Shown: piece by piece, positions 1-7,333 of the stretch
Position numbering within the stretch: the first letter of the stretch is position 1
Layout: every line of letters starts with the position of its first letter
Assembly: GCA_016866895.1 (NCBI GenBank)
Contig: VGKX01000025.1
Location: forward strand, 1 to 10,436
Source: Candidatus Parvarchaeota archaeon
GTDB taxonomy: Archaea > Micrarchaeota > Micrarchaeia > Anstonellales > VGKX01
DNA length: 10,436 bases
Direction: 5' to 3'
Position numbers and translations under genes: made by a program
Notes under the pieces: model-generated
The model's input: the letters and a program-made list of their open reading frames with translations, nothing else
Told to the model about the DNA's origin: nothing
The model's database searches: none

Positions 1-1029
1 GTCCTTGAGAACCGTCGTCTTGGCGCACAAGCCAGGTTGGTTGGCGTGCCCGACCAGGGCTATCAGGCACTGGTCGTGCTTTATTACCCCTTCAACTTTT
101 TCACAGATGCTTGGCGCATATGACTCAAAGGCCGCTGCCGCGTAACACGAGTCCCGCTCGGTTGCATTTTCCAACTTTTTGCATTTTCCGTAAGAATCCA
201 AAAGCGCCTGTGCCTCAGCGTATTTTTTCTCAAATTCGGTCTGGTTTGCAAGGTTTTGCGGAGTCACAACGGCCCTGCCTGTGTTCTTTTCGAATTTTAA
301 TGCAACTCTGGAGTAATACTGCGGCACATCCTTGTAGTTGTAAGTCAGGTTAAGCAAAAGCGGCACGCCATCCTGTGCCCCTATGCACACTTTTGTCCGA
401 TAGCCGCTAAAAACGCTTACTGTTGGGTTGTCTGCCGCAAATCCTATGTATGCCAAATCATTGATGCTCAAAATCTTGTAGTTGGTCGTGTATTCCACTG
501 CGCTGCAGTCAGCTCCAGCCTGCCTGGAGGGGACGATTGCCCCTGTGAAATTAATCGCGCCCTTGCCTATTAGGAACTTATTGAGGTTGTAATCATCTGA
601 GGCCTGCTTTTCGCTGAAAAAAATCCTGTCTGCAGCCTTTGCCGCGTCAATTGCCCTTGAGCCTTCAGCCACCTGTGCGCAGGTCTGCTCGCCGTCCTTA
701 ATCCTCACGCAGCCAATCATCCTGCCATAGCCAAAATAAAAATTTTTCTCATCAAGCGCACTTTTGATTGTCGCCTGCCTTTCGCTGCCCTTTACCCTCA
801 GGGTCACTTCACTTACCTTTCCCTGCGCGTCTTCCACGTACTCAAGGGTGTAGTCATCAAGCGCAGCGGCTTTTTCGAATGACCCCAAAACCAGTTTTGC
901 CTGGGCCGTGTCCAAGGCTGCAGTCTGGTTAGCCTTCTGTTCCGGGCCGCTTTGTGTGCAGCCAAACATTAAAAAGCTGGCAAAAACTGCCGCTAGAATA
1001 ATGATTCCCATGTTTCCGTTCTTTTTCAT
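1..1029 (-). CDS. Cys-repeat lipoprotein (C-terminus beyond window)
   Basis: The frame is open for 343 codons from the ATG at 1029 to the window edge, so the C-terminus is missing. The N-terminus is a secretion signal: a short Lys-containing start (residues 1-6), a hydrophobic core (8-22) and a lipobox-like LMFGC with the acceptor Cys at 24. The protein is therefore probably lipid-anchored outside the membrane. Residues 40-280 form a domain I do not recognise. From Cys283 the cysteines fall at 283, 295, 309, 321 and 335, alternating gaps of 12 and 14, which gives a 26-residue repeat containing an RDxC or HDxC core (RDSCY at 292-296). Such repeats would suit disulfide-bonded extracellular modules. 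The start is supported by a GGTGAGG ribosome-binding site at 1032-1038. It lies 37 bases downstream of the GTPase gene in the same direction, so it is probably last or internal in that operon. Its function is unknown. Confidence 0.85.
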   Translation of the reverse strand, partial: MKKNGNMGIIILAAVFASFLMFGCTQSGPEQKANQTAALDTAQAKLVLGSFEKAAALDDYTLEYVEDAQGKVSEVTLRVKGSERQATIKSALDEKNFYFGYGRMIGCVRIKDGEQTCAQVAEGSRAIDAAKAADRIFFSEKQASDDYNLNKFLIGKGAINFTGAIVPSRQAGADCSAVEYTTNYKILSINDLAYIGFAADNPTVSVFSGYRTKVCIGAQDGVPLLLNLTYNYKDVPQYYSRVALKFEKNTGRAVVTPQNLANQTEFEKKYAEAQALLDSYGKCKKLENATERDSCYAAAAFESYAPSICEKVEGVIKHDQCLIALVGHANQPGLCAKTTVLKD

Positions 1030-1031
1030 AA

Positions 1032-1038
1032 CCTCACC
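1032..1038 (-). promoter_or_regulatory. Ribosome-binding site of the lipoprotein gene
   Basis: GGTGAGG on the minus strand, two bases before the ATG at 1029, matches the archaeal anti-Shine-Dalgarno core. It fixes the start codon and fits an internal operon gene translated from a leadered message. Confidence 0.7.
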
Positions 1039-1066
1039 CTTTCCCAACACTGGGTCTAAAACGCCC

Positions 1067-2227
1067 CTATCCCCTTCCGCTCACTATTTTTATGACGTCT
1101 CCTGCTTCCAACACATGCTCCTTGCCTATTTTCATATGCGTCCTTGCATTAATTGCACAAATGAAATGCTTTGCAAGGTCGGTATGTATCAGCCCTGCAA
1201 GCTCACTGGCACTTGTCCCTTTTTTTACAAGTATCGCATCAGGAAGAACAGCGCCAAAATTGTTGCAGTATTTGTGCTCGTCCTCAACAGGAAAGACTGG
1301 TATGAGGCCAAGCAGCTCGAAAACCGCCTTGTCTATTGCCTGCTGCACGCCGGTTCCTCCCTGCCTTTCCATAACCGCGGCTATCTGCCCAAGGCCCTTT
1401 TTCTGCCTTTCGTCACAGTTTTTTATCAGAAAGGTTTTCTGGCCAGGGCTGTATTCAACCGCGCCTGTCTTGCCTGCCTTTCTTAATGCAAGTTCGGCTA
1501 TTGCGCTGCACGCAACCACCCTTTCGCCAAACTCATTTTTTAACCTGCCTATATTGTCAGGCGCTCCAGGCGCGTCAGCCTTATTTGCTGCTATAAGTAT
1601 TTTTTTGGCCCTCTTTCTAAGCGCGCTTGCAAAATCCAATGCCTGCTTTTCATTCCATTCTATTGCCGCAAGCGTCAATCCTGCGCTTGCTGCAGCCGCC
1701 TCAATGTCGCTTCGCTGCACCTTAAGGCCGCTAAGGGCTTCCTGCAGTTCCTCGACACCCCTGCCCTTGATTTTCGCCCAATTACGCATCATTATGCCTG
1801 CAATCCAGTAGGATATCTCCTGCTCCAAAAATTCAATTTCCCTTGCCGGGTCGCAGCCGCTTGCCCTGTTGCCTTCCAAATCGGTGTTGCCTGTTGCATC
1901 CACAACCTGTATCAGCGCATCTGCGCCCCTCAAATCATCCAGGAACTTGTTCCCCATTCCCTTTCCCTCATGCGCTCCAGGCACAAGGCCCGCCACGTCA
2001 ATAATGTTGACTGGGACCATCCGCGTGCCGTTTATGCATTTTCCCGTCCTTGGGCTGCACATAACGCCAAGATTTGTATGCGGGCAGGCAACCCGTGCAT
2101 AGGTCACTCCCTTATTTGGATCTATTGTTGTAAATGGATAGTCAGCTATCTGCACATCTGATTCGGTGCACGCTGCAAAAAAAGTGCTTTTTCCCTTGTT
2201 TGGGGCCCCAACAACGCCGATGAGCAT
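1067..2227 (-). CDS. Ygr210-type OBG/YchF-family GTPase with TGS domain
   Basis: A 386-residue translation-associated GTPase of the OBG family, in the archaeal/fungal Ygr210 branch related to YchF. Visible motifs are the P-loop GAPNKGKST (7-15), switch I PFTTIDPN (31-38), the G3 motif DVAG (77-80) followed by the family signature GKGMGNKFLDDLR (88-100), G4 NKAD (215-218) and SA of G5 (241-242). NKAD predicts GTP preference, unlike classical YchF, whose altered G4 binds ATP. The Cys-containing segment at 48-68, ending CINGTR, is typical of this branch. A helical region (about 125-205) lies inside the G domain. Residues 306-384 form the C-terminal TGS domain, thought to contact RNA or the ribosome. 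The protein is cytosolic, and its full length matches archaeal relatives of about 390-400 residues. No clear ribosome-binding site precedes the ATG, but the start MLIGVVGAPN fits the family. It sits between the coiled-coil gene (60-base gap) and the lipoprotein gene (37-base gap). Confidence 0.93.
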   Translation of the reverse strand: MLIGVVGAPNKGKSTFFAACTESDVQIADYPFTTIDPNKGVTYARVACPHTNLGVMCSPRTGKCINGTRMVPVNIIDVAGLVPGAHEGKGMGNKFLDDLRGADALIQVVDATGNTDLEGNRASGCDPAREIEFLEQEISYWIAGIMMRNWAKIKGRGVEELQEALSGLKVQRSDIEAAAASAGLTLAAIEWNEKQALDFASALRKRAKKILIAANKADAPGAPDNIGRLKNEFGERVVACSAIAELALRKAGKTGAVEYSPGQKTFLIKNCDERQKKGLGQIAAVMERQGGTGVQQAIDKAVFELLGLIPVFPVEDEHKYCNNFGAVLPDAILVKKGTSASELAGLIHTDLAKHFICAINARTHMKIGKEHVLEAGDVIKIVSGRG

Positions 2228-2287
2228 CCAACCATCTGTTTCCCGATTATTTTGTTCGCTTTCCTTGCCGGCCCCCGCGTGCCTTCA

Positions 2288-2923
2288 TTACGCCTGCCCT
2301 GCCTTCTTTTTTACGATGCAAATCTCATCAATGGTCACAAACCTGTCATGTGGCTGCATGTACTGCTGCATTTCATTGTCAGGCCTAAACTGTCTTTTTT
2401 GCCTGTGCATGCCACCCTGCTGGCTGCCAGGTTCCGCATTCAAGCGCCCGTGCCTACTCTTCTTGCCTGCCGCAGCCTGCCCGTCCCCCTTTCTCTTAAT
2501 CTCAAAAAGCCTGTCATAAAGGGTGCCAAGCTTTGGCCTTATTTCGGCCAGCTGCTTTTCCACCTGCGCCTGCTGTTCAAGTGCAAACCTCAAGTCGTCT
2601 TGGACGTATTTTTTTTTCCGAGCTACCCTCTCCTCGCTTTCAGCAACCCTGAGCTTCCCCTCAACTTCCCTGGACGCCTTTATCATTTCCTTTTCCATCT
2701 TGGGCGTATATGCTGCTGTTGCTATCCCAAACTCGATTTTTTCAAGCTGTGCCCTAAGCCTGCCTGCGCTTGGCTGCGTGCGCTCCACGCCCACCTGTTC
2801 CAGCTGCGTCGCCTGCCTCTGCTTGAACCTTACCGTGCCGTTGAGCTGCCGTATCCTTTCAATCAGCTTGTTTTTTTGGGCTTCAAGCCCGCCTATTGCC
2901 TCCTCTAGCTCCTTTTTCTCCAT
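2288..2923 (-). CDS. Coiled-coil protein of unknown function
   Basis: A protein of 211 residues. The frame is open back to an ATG at 2980, but I choose the ATG at 2923 because GGTGA lies 4 bases before it and the residues before it (ending YWVNGEV) do not look like the rest. Residues 1-45 and about 65-145 are rich in Glu, Lys, Gln, Arg and Leu with heptad-like spacing, predicting two long helices forming a coiled coil. Residues 146-190 are basic, Gly/Gln-rich and probably disordered (with GKKSRHGR and HRQKRQFR). The last 20 residues, with DRFVTIDEICIVKKK, look like a short structured end. There is no signal peptide or membrane segment, and the basic stretch could bind nucleic acid. It looks like archaeal coiled-coil proteins of the COG1340 kind, but that link is weak. 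It is the first gene of the probable operon with the GTPase, so a translation-related role is possible but only by context. Confidence 0.82.
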   Translation of the reverse strand: MEKKELEEAIGGLEAQKNKLIERIRQLNGTVRFKQRQATQLEQVGVERTQPSAGRLRAQLEKIEFGIATAAYTPKMEKEMIKASREVEGKLRVAESEERVARKKKYVQDDLRFALEQQAQVEKQLAEIRPKLGTLYDRLFEIKRKGDGQAAAGKKSRHGRLNAEPGSQQGGMHRQKRQFRPDNEMQQYMQPHDRFVTIDEICIVKKKAGQA

Positions 2924-2927
2924 TACT

Positions 2928-2932
2928 TCACC
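2928..2932 (-). promoter_or_regulatory. Ribosome-binding site choosing the start of the coiled-coil gene
   Basis: GGTGA on the minus strand, four bases before the ATG at 2923. It favours this start over the in-frame ATG at 2980, which has no such motif. Confidence 0.65.
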
Positions 2933-3065
2933 ATTGACCCAATATGTAAAACACAAACAACTCTTTCCTTTCTGGTCCAAATCAATACCAGGCCAAAAAC
3001 AAGCCGCAGTTTAACCAAATAGTTAGGCAATCTCTCCGTTCCAGTATTTCTTCACTCAGTTTATT

Positions 3066-3268
3066 AAATCTTACAAGTGCCGCCCCCGGCACTTGAAGTG
3101 CAAGATTTGCTGTATCGTGTGGCACTTTCAAAGCACCTTGGGGCCGCGCAAAGCCGCAGCTACCCAAAAAACCTTCAAACAGAAGAAGGCCAGCGCATCG
3201 ACGCGCTGGCAAGGCGACCAGTTTTTCTGCCTTGCGGCAGAAATAAAAGACGGCTTTCTTTTAATTTT
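3066..3268. ncRNA. Candidate structured RNA (three stable hairpins), strand unsettled
   Basis: Three perfect hairpins lie within 170 bases: AAGTGCCG/CGGCACTT at 3075-3082 and 3087-3094 (loop CCCC), flanked by an outer pair AAATCTT/AAGATTT at 3066-3072 and 3102-3108; GCCAGCGC/GCGCTGGC at 3189-3196 and 3203-3210; and TTTCTGCC/GGCAGAAA at 3224-3231 and 3236-3243. The loop of the last reads GCAA on the minus strand, a GNRA tetraloop. On the plus strand, a T-rich tract at 3255-3268 could end transcription and TTTATTAAAT at 3059-3068 could be a TATA box, though its usual start site would fall inside the first hairpin. Second copies of GCACTT/AAGTGC at 3089-3101 allow alternative folding. I found no core motifs of RNase P RNA, SRP RNA, tRNA or box C/D guides. 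It may be a non-coding RNA, a regulatory leader or just inverted repeats. Confidence 0.3.
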
Positions 3269-3313
3269 AGGCCATTATGTAGTATTTAATGGTTTGTCTG
3301 ACACGTTTTACCA

Positions 3314-3403
3314 ATGCAAACAACCATCAGATTCCACCCCTCCGCTTATCCAATAAAACCAGCCCAGCAATCGGGCTCCAAAGTGGCCGCACAAAACCAA
3401 TAA
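3314..3403 (+). CDS. Possible 29-residue leaderless small protein
   Basis: ATG at 3314 opens 29 codons ending in TAA at 3401-3403, just before the TATA box of the next gene. A TATA-like TATTTAAT at 3283-3290 lies about 27 bases before the ATG, the spacing seen at the leaderless genes in this window. The peptide (starting MQTTIRFHPS) is polar and basic, with no signal or membrane segment and no family I recognise. The box might instead be a distal promoter of the membrane-protein gene. Chance is a real alternative for so short a frame. Confidence 0.22.
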   Translation: MQTTIRFHPSAYPIKPAQQSGSKVAAQNQ

Positions 3404-3405
3404 TG

Positions 3406-3414
3406 TTTAAATTT
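3406..3414 (+). promoter_or_regulatory. TATA box of the membrane-protein gene (leaderless)
   Basis: TTTAAATTT is centred about 24-25 bases before the ATG at 3434. In archaea this spacing places transcription start at or next to the ATG, so the message probably lacks a 5' leader; no ribosome-binding site is present, which agrees. Confidence 0.6.
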
Positions 3415-3433
3415 CCAACATCCTCAGTCTTGC

Positions 3434-4612
3434 ATGCTGAAAAAAATCCTCACGTGGCTTCTCTACTCAACCTATTTTTTTCTTTTATCCACGGCCATAA
3501 CCTCATTCGTTTTTATCTCGGTTGCCCAGTCAACGATTTTTGACCCTGTCTTTTATCGCGACTTTCTCGTGAAATATGATGTTTACGATACGTTTCGCAT
3601 CAAATTCATTAAGTCAATGTCGCTCAACTTCGAGCAGGAACCCTCAAGGCTCTTTAAGTTTGAGTCGGCGGCAGGCGCTATAATCACCCCTGTGTATTTT
3701 CAAACCCAGGCAGATGCGCTTCTCTTCGAGTCATTCGGTTTTGTGCGCGGCGAAAGGGATTCGTTCGAGCCGCGGCTGGACCTGACCCCAATCAAGTCCA
3801 ACGCAATCGACCTGGGTGTTGACTACTTCTCGGACACAATAGCGCCCAATCCGCAAGACCCCTCGCGGGCTGCCATACTGGAGGCAAAGAAGAAGGAACT
3901 TGAGGGCGCAATCCCTGATTCAGTTGACAAAAAACTTCTTTTTGAAAAATATCCACAAACAAAGGCCATTATTGGAGGCATTGAAGGCACACTTGCCTCG
4001 GTCCGGGACGTTTACTTGCTTCTGGGCAATCTGGCCCTAGCTTCCCTTGCGGCAACAATCATCTTAACCGCTCTTCTGCTTGCAGTGCTAAGGGACCTGC
4101 ATGAATTTTTCCAAAAGCTTTCGGCTCCGATTACTCTTGCTGGCGGCTCCCTTATCTTCACTGCCCTTACATCTCCGCCTGCGGTTGCCAGGGTTCTAGA
4201 CTCCCAGCTTTCAGGCCAGTCTATTGATCCGACAGTCCTTGGGCTTTTGACAAGCCTTGCCCAGGAACTTGTGGGGTCCATGGCGGGAAAAATATTTCTT
4301 TGGGGCATTGCATTTGTATTGCTTGGCGCCCTGTTTTTTGTTCTGTCGCACTTCGTATTTGTAAAAAAACCCCAACAACAAGACACGCCTGCACCACTGC
4401 CCCAAAAACAAGGCCAAAGCGCAACACAACCCCAGGAATCAATGCAACAACCTCAACAAACCACTCAGCTTCAACCGCAAAAACCGCAATCCCGGCCATT
4501 TCAACAAAGTCCGCCAAGCAAGTCAAACAGTTCAAAAACCCCCCAAGGAAACACAAACCCCCAAAACAACCAAAAATCAAGCACCCAGCCAAAACAATCA
4601 AAACCCCCGTAG
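3434..4612 (+). CDS. Membrane protein with extracytoplasmic domain and Gln/Pro-rich tail, unknown function
   Basis: A protein of 392 residues I do not recognise. Residues 9-31 form a membrane segment or uncleaved signal anchor. Residues 35-190 are mostly hydrophilic, with many acidic and aromatic residues, and probably fold outside the membrane. Further membrane segments are likely at 194-218 and 286-310, with a weaker hydrophobic stretch at 231-250. From 311 to the end the chain is low-complexity (Gln, Pro, Ser, Thr, Asn, Lys) and surely disordered. With three or four spans the side on which the tail lies cannot be fixed; the KK after the last span (311-312) favours the cytoplasm. The DNA of the tail is very rich in A and C. 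The gene ends at a TAG (4610-4612), but the same frame runs on for 50 codons of similar composition to a TAA at 4763-4765, so the stop may be a recent mutation, a sequence error or a readthrough site. It appears to be transcribed alone. Confidence 0.85.
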   Translation: MLKKILTWLLYSTYFFLLSTAITSFVFISVAQSTIFDPVFYRDFLVKYDVYDTFRIKFIKSMSLNFEQEPSRLFKFESAAGAIITPVYFQTQADALLFESFGFVRGERDSFEPRLDLTPIKSNAIDLGVDYFSDTIAPNPQDPSRAAILEAKKKELEGAIPDSVDKKLLFEKYPQTKAIIGGIEGTLASVRDVYLLLGNLALASLAATIILTALLLAVLRDLHEFFQKLSAPITLAGGSLIFTALTSPPAVARVLDSQLSGQSIDPTVLGLLTSLAQELVGSMAGKIFLWGIAFVLLGALFFVLSHFVFVKKPQQQDTPAPLPQKQGQSATQPQESMQQPQQTTQLQPQKPQSRPFQQSPPSKSNSSKTPQGNTNPQNNQKSSTQPKQSKPP

Positions 4613-4765
4613 CCCCCGCCAGTCCAAGACAGGCGGCAAAACAATGTCAACTTCAACACGGCAAATCCCAAATCAACTCAAACCAGCCAGACAAATCAGC
4701 CCAGAAAATCCGCATACCCAAAAGTCCTCTTCTCCCGCGACACGCAAGAAGAAAATGAGGGGTAA
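4613..4765 (+). other. In-frame continuation of the membrane-protein tail after TAG
   Basis: After the TAG at 4610-4612 the same frame stays open for 50 codons and ends at TAA (4763-4765). The first 30 residues keep the Gln/Asn/Ser/Thr/Pro/Lys composition of the tail; the last part reads SAYPKVLFSRDTQEENEG, less repetitive and more protein-like. Another plus frame also stays open across this A/C-rich DNA, so openness alone is weak evidence. The stop codon at 4763 sits in a small hairpin, GGGGT-AA-ACCCC (4759-4770). Confidence 0.4.
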
Positions 4766-4835
4766 ACCCCAAACATTTCCCGCCGCATGGGGTTCTTGAA
4801 TCAAGCGGCATTACAGGCATAGTTTTGTCCAAGTG

Positions 4836-4842
4836 TTTTAAA
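4836..4842 (+). promoter_or_regulatory. TATA box of the DNA polymerase gene (leaderless)
   Basis: TTTTAAA is centred 26 bases before the ATG at 4865, predicting transcription start at the ATG. No ribosome-binding site is seen, consistent with a leaderless message. It probably drives polB together with the NFACT-R gene behind it. Confidence 0.6.
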
Positions 4843-4864
4843 CCTGCATCAAGCAATCTTATCC

Positions 4865-7315
4865 ATGGAAAACCGGGGCAAATCCCCTTTATCTGACGAG
4901 TCAAAGCAGCCAAAGCAAAAGAAGGCCTTTTTCATTTCTGCGGACTACCACGTTTACGGCGAGCGGACTTATGTGAGGCTTCTCATGAAAGGCAGGCGCT
5001 TTTTCAGGCTTTACAAATTCTGCGAGCCGTATTTTTACATCGATGCCCCGGAATCCCAGGCGCAAAAAATCCTGTCTGCCTGCGCCTTTGACAAGGGGCA
5101 GCAAATAAGGCCTCTGCGCGTTGAACCTGTGGCAAAAATCCTTTTTGGCAAGGAAAAGAAGCTTCTGAAGGTTTTTGCCAAATACCCGTTTCACGTTCCT
5201 CCGCTCAAAGACACCCTCAAGGAGTATCAGGCCTATGAGTTCAATATTCCTTTTGCAAAACGCTTTATCATTGACAATGGGCTTGAGCCTTTCTCGCTTG
5301 TCACGTATTCCAGGCGCGGGAGGATTTTGGATTCAATCGTTTCAAGTTCCGCAAGGCCGATTCAGCTGCGCACAATGGCATTTGACATTGAAACCTACAA
5401 CCCCGCAGGCGTTCCGCGCCCCACCCAAGACCCGATAATCATGATAAGCTACGCCACAAACTCCGGCAAGTCGGGCCTTTTGACGTGGAGGGATACGGGC
5501 AAGGACTTTGCCTCAATCCTCAAAGGTGAAAAGGAAATGATTGAGGAGTTTTGCCGGGTCGTCAAAGACGAGGATGTTGAGCTTATGGTCGGCTACAACA
5601 CCTCCCAATTTGACTTGCCATACCTCCAGGCAAGGGCAAGCGCCCTTGGCGCAAAACTTTCTCTTGGCAGGGACAAAAGCTCATTCAAGCTCGCACAGCG
5701 CGGGCTGCGCAAGGAAGCCAAAATACAAGGCAGGATTCACGCCGACCTTTATAGCGTGGTCCAGTTCCTTGGCATCATTGGCGCACTGAAAGTCTCAAAA
5801 TACACACTTGAAAACGCCTACCGGGAGCTTGTGGGCAAGGAAAGCGCCACAAAGTCGCTTGTAAAAAAACTCGCAATCTGGCAGATGTGGGACGATGAAG
5901 GGCAAAGAAAGCTGCTTGCCGAGTATTCGCACAACGACTCGCTTGAAACACTTGAGCTTGCCCAAAAAATCCTGCCTGTGGAGATGCAGCTGTCACGCAT
6001 TACCAAAACCCCCCTGTTTGATGTTGTTTCGTCCACAACAGGCCAGCTTGTCGAATCGCTTTTGATGCGCGCCTCATTTGAGCACAATCAAATAGTGCCA
6101 AACAAGCCTGGGGAGCAGGAAATCAGGCAGCGGACTGCCAACATGATACAAGGCGCCTTTGTCAAGCTGCCGACCCCGGGGGTTTACGAAAACCTGGTCG
6201 TCTTTGACTTTCGCGGCCTGTACCCGTCGATTATCTGCTCGCACAACATTGACCCATATACGCTCAACTGTTCTGATTGCGGCAAGGAGGAGTCGCACCT
6301 GTCGCCCCAAGGCCACCGCTTCTGCTCAAAGAAAAAAGGCCTCATACCTTTGGTGCTTGAAGGCATAATGGAGGGGCGCGCGGGGCTCAAGGACAAGCTC
6401 AAAAAACTGCCAAAGGAAAGCCAGGAGTATGCGGACGTGTTCGCCCAGCAGCAGGCACTCAAAATCCTTGCGAATTCCTACTATGGCTATCTTGCCTATG
6501 CGCGCTCCCGCTGGTACTCCAGGGCATGCGGCGAATCAGTGACTGCCTGGGGCAGGCACTACATAACCGAGACTGCGGCAAAGGCTCAGGACGCCGGCTT
6601 TAATGTGCTTTACATCGACACGGATTCCCTGTTCCTGCTGCTTGGCAACAAGACAAAAGAGGATGCGCTTGCCTTCATGAAAAAAGTCAACTCGCAGCTT
6701 CCGGAGCGGATGGAATTGGAGCTTGAGGCATTTTACCTGCGTGGCATGTTTGTCACAAAAAAGGTTGCCGGAGAGGGCGACACTGGCGCAAAGAAAAAAT
6801 ACGCGCTTTTGGACGAGCAGGGCAGGATTAAGATACGCGGCTTTGAGCTTGTGCGCCGCGACTGGTCCAAAATAGCCAAGGAAACGCAGTCCAGGGTGCT
6901 AAATGCGATTTTGAAGGAGGGCAGCAAGGAAAAAGCAATCCAGATTGTCAAGGACACAATACAGGCGCTTCGTGAAGGAAAGGTGCCACTTGAGGACCTG
7001 GCAGTCTACACACAGCTTAACAAGGACCCGGACAAATACCTTATCACAAGCCCCGAGCTTGCCGCGGCAAAAAAAGCAATCAAGGCAGGCAAGGCCATAG
7101 ATTCAGAGGCAGTCATCGCCTTTGTTATAACAAAATCCGGCGCAAGCATCTCGGAAAAGGCGACGGTGCTTGAGATGGCAAAAGATTACGATGCAAACTA
7201 CTACATCGAGCACCAAATCCTGCCTTCAGTCCTTAAAATCCTCCGCGAGCTTGGCGTAACCGAAGACGACCTGAAATTCAAGGGAAAGCAGACGGGTTTG
7301 GAAGGGTTTTTCTGA
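4865..7315 (+). CDS. polB: Family B DNA polymerase, archaeal, with proofreading exonuclease
   Basis: A replicative or repair DNA polymerase of 816 residues, a little longer than the roughly 775 of the Pyrococcus enzyme. The 3'-5' exonuclease is intact: Exo I FDIE (173-176), Exo II NTSQFD (245-250) and Exo III YSHND (354-358). Polymerase motifs are also intact: motif A DFRGLYPSI (448-456, catalytic Asp448), motif B KILANSYYG (533-541) and motif C YIDTDS (583-588, Asp585 and Asp587), with KKKY (643-646) as the thumb-side signature. Motif A has Gly451 where relatives often have Ser or Ala. Cys469, Cys472, His484 and Cys487 lie in the fingers-proximal segment where Thermococcus enzymes have a disulfide; here they could instead bind zinc. 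The last eight residues, QTGLEGFF, form a textbook PIP box for the PCNA clamp. The first 20 residues are a polar extension. The gene is preceded by a leaderless promoter and followed after 18 bases by the NFACT-R gene. Confidence 0.97.
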   Translation: MENRGKSPLSDESKQPKQKKAFFISADYHVYGERTYVRLLMKGRRFFRLYKFCEPYFYIDAPESQAQKILSACAFDKGQQIRPLRVEPVAKILFGKEKKLLKVFAKYPFHVPPLKDTLKEYQAYEFNIPFAKRFIIDNGLEPFSLVTYSRRGRILDSIVSSSARPIQLRTMAFDIETYNPAGVPRPTQDPIIMISYATNSGKSGLLTWRDTGKDFASILKGEKEMIEEFCRVVKDEDVELMVGYNTSQFDLPYLQARASALGAKLSLGRDKSSFKLAQRGLRKEAKIQGRIHADLYSVVQFLGIIGALKVSKYTLENAYRELVGKESATKSLVKKLAIWQMWDDEGQRKLLAEYSHNDSLETLELAQKILPVEMQLSRITKTPLFDVVSSTTGQLVESLLMRASFEHNQIVPNKPGEQEIRQRTANMIQGAFVKLPTPGVYENLVVFDFRGLYPSIICSHNIDPYTLNCSDCGKEESHLSPQGHRFCSKKKGLIPLVLEGIMEGRAGLKDKLKKLPKESQEYADVFAQQQALKILANSYYGYLAYARSRWYSRACGESVTAWGRHYITETAAKAQDAGFNVLYIDTDSLFLLLGNKTKEDALAFMKKVNSQLPERMELELEAFYLRGMFVTKKVAGEGDTGAKKKYALLDEQGRIKIRGFELVRRDWSKIAKETQSRVLNAILKEGSKEKAIQIVKDTIQALREGKVPLEDLAVYTQLNKDPDKYLITSPELAAAKKAIKAGKAIDSEAVIAFVITKSGASISEKATVLEMAKDYDANYYIEHQILPSVLKILRELGVTEDDLKFKGKQTGLEGFF

Positions 7316-7333
7316 TAACAAAGGCGAATAGCC

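Larger units (their letters stand above)
2924..3433. other. 510-base intergenic region between divergent genes
   Basis: No convincing long gene is present. The stretch holds three strong hairpins (3075-3094, 3189-3210, 3224-3243), a T-rich tract at 3255-3268, TATA-like boxes at 3059-3068 and 3283-3290, a possible 29-residue ORF (3314-3403) and the promoter of the membrane-protein gene (3406-3414). A 70-codon frame with a GTG start (3077-3289, plus) has fairly protein-like codons up to about 3230 but no start signal, so I do not call it. A short minus-strand frame (2982-3212) has codons unlike the neighbouring genes. The coiled-coil operon must also be promoted from here; TTAAAC-like boxes exist on the minus strand near 3010-3016 and 3060, and neither stands out. 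Confidence 0.6.

Noticed and set aside
1092..1811. Long plus-strand frame opposite the GTPase gene
   Set aside because: It is the antisense of a gene with complete family motifs and shows no motif or start signal of its own.
3105..3190. tRNA or RNase P RNA in the hairpin-rich gap
   Set aside because: TTCAAAC occurs but without a paired T stem or acceptor stem, and the conserved RNase P core sequences are absent.
2982..3212. Minus-strand 76-codon frame before the coiled-coil gene
   Set aside because: Codons (AGA, TTA, AAT, ATA) differ from the neighbouring genes and no family or ribosome-binding site is visible.
3077..3289. 70-codon plus-strand frame with GTG start, moderately protein-like
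   Set aside because: No start signal, it begins inside a hairpin, its end is not protein-like and I recognise no family; kept only as a remark on the gap.
4221..4601. Minus-strand frame that looks like a membrane protein
   Set aside because: Its Val/Gly/Leu/Phe richness is the mirror of the A/C-rich tail of the membrane-protein gene; no promoter or ribosome-binding site.
4610..4612. TAG read as pyrrolysine
   Set aside because: Nothing in the window encodes the pyrrolysine machinery, and the context is a disordered tail rather than a methylamine methyltransferase; mutation or error is simpler.
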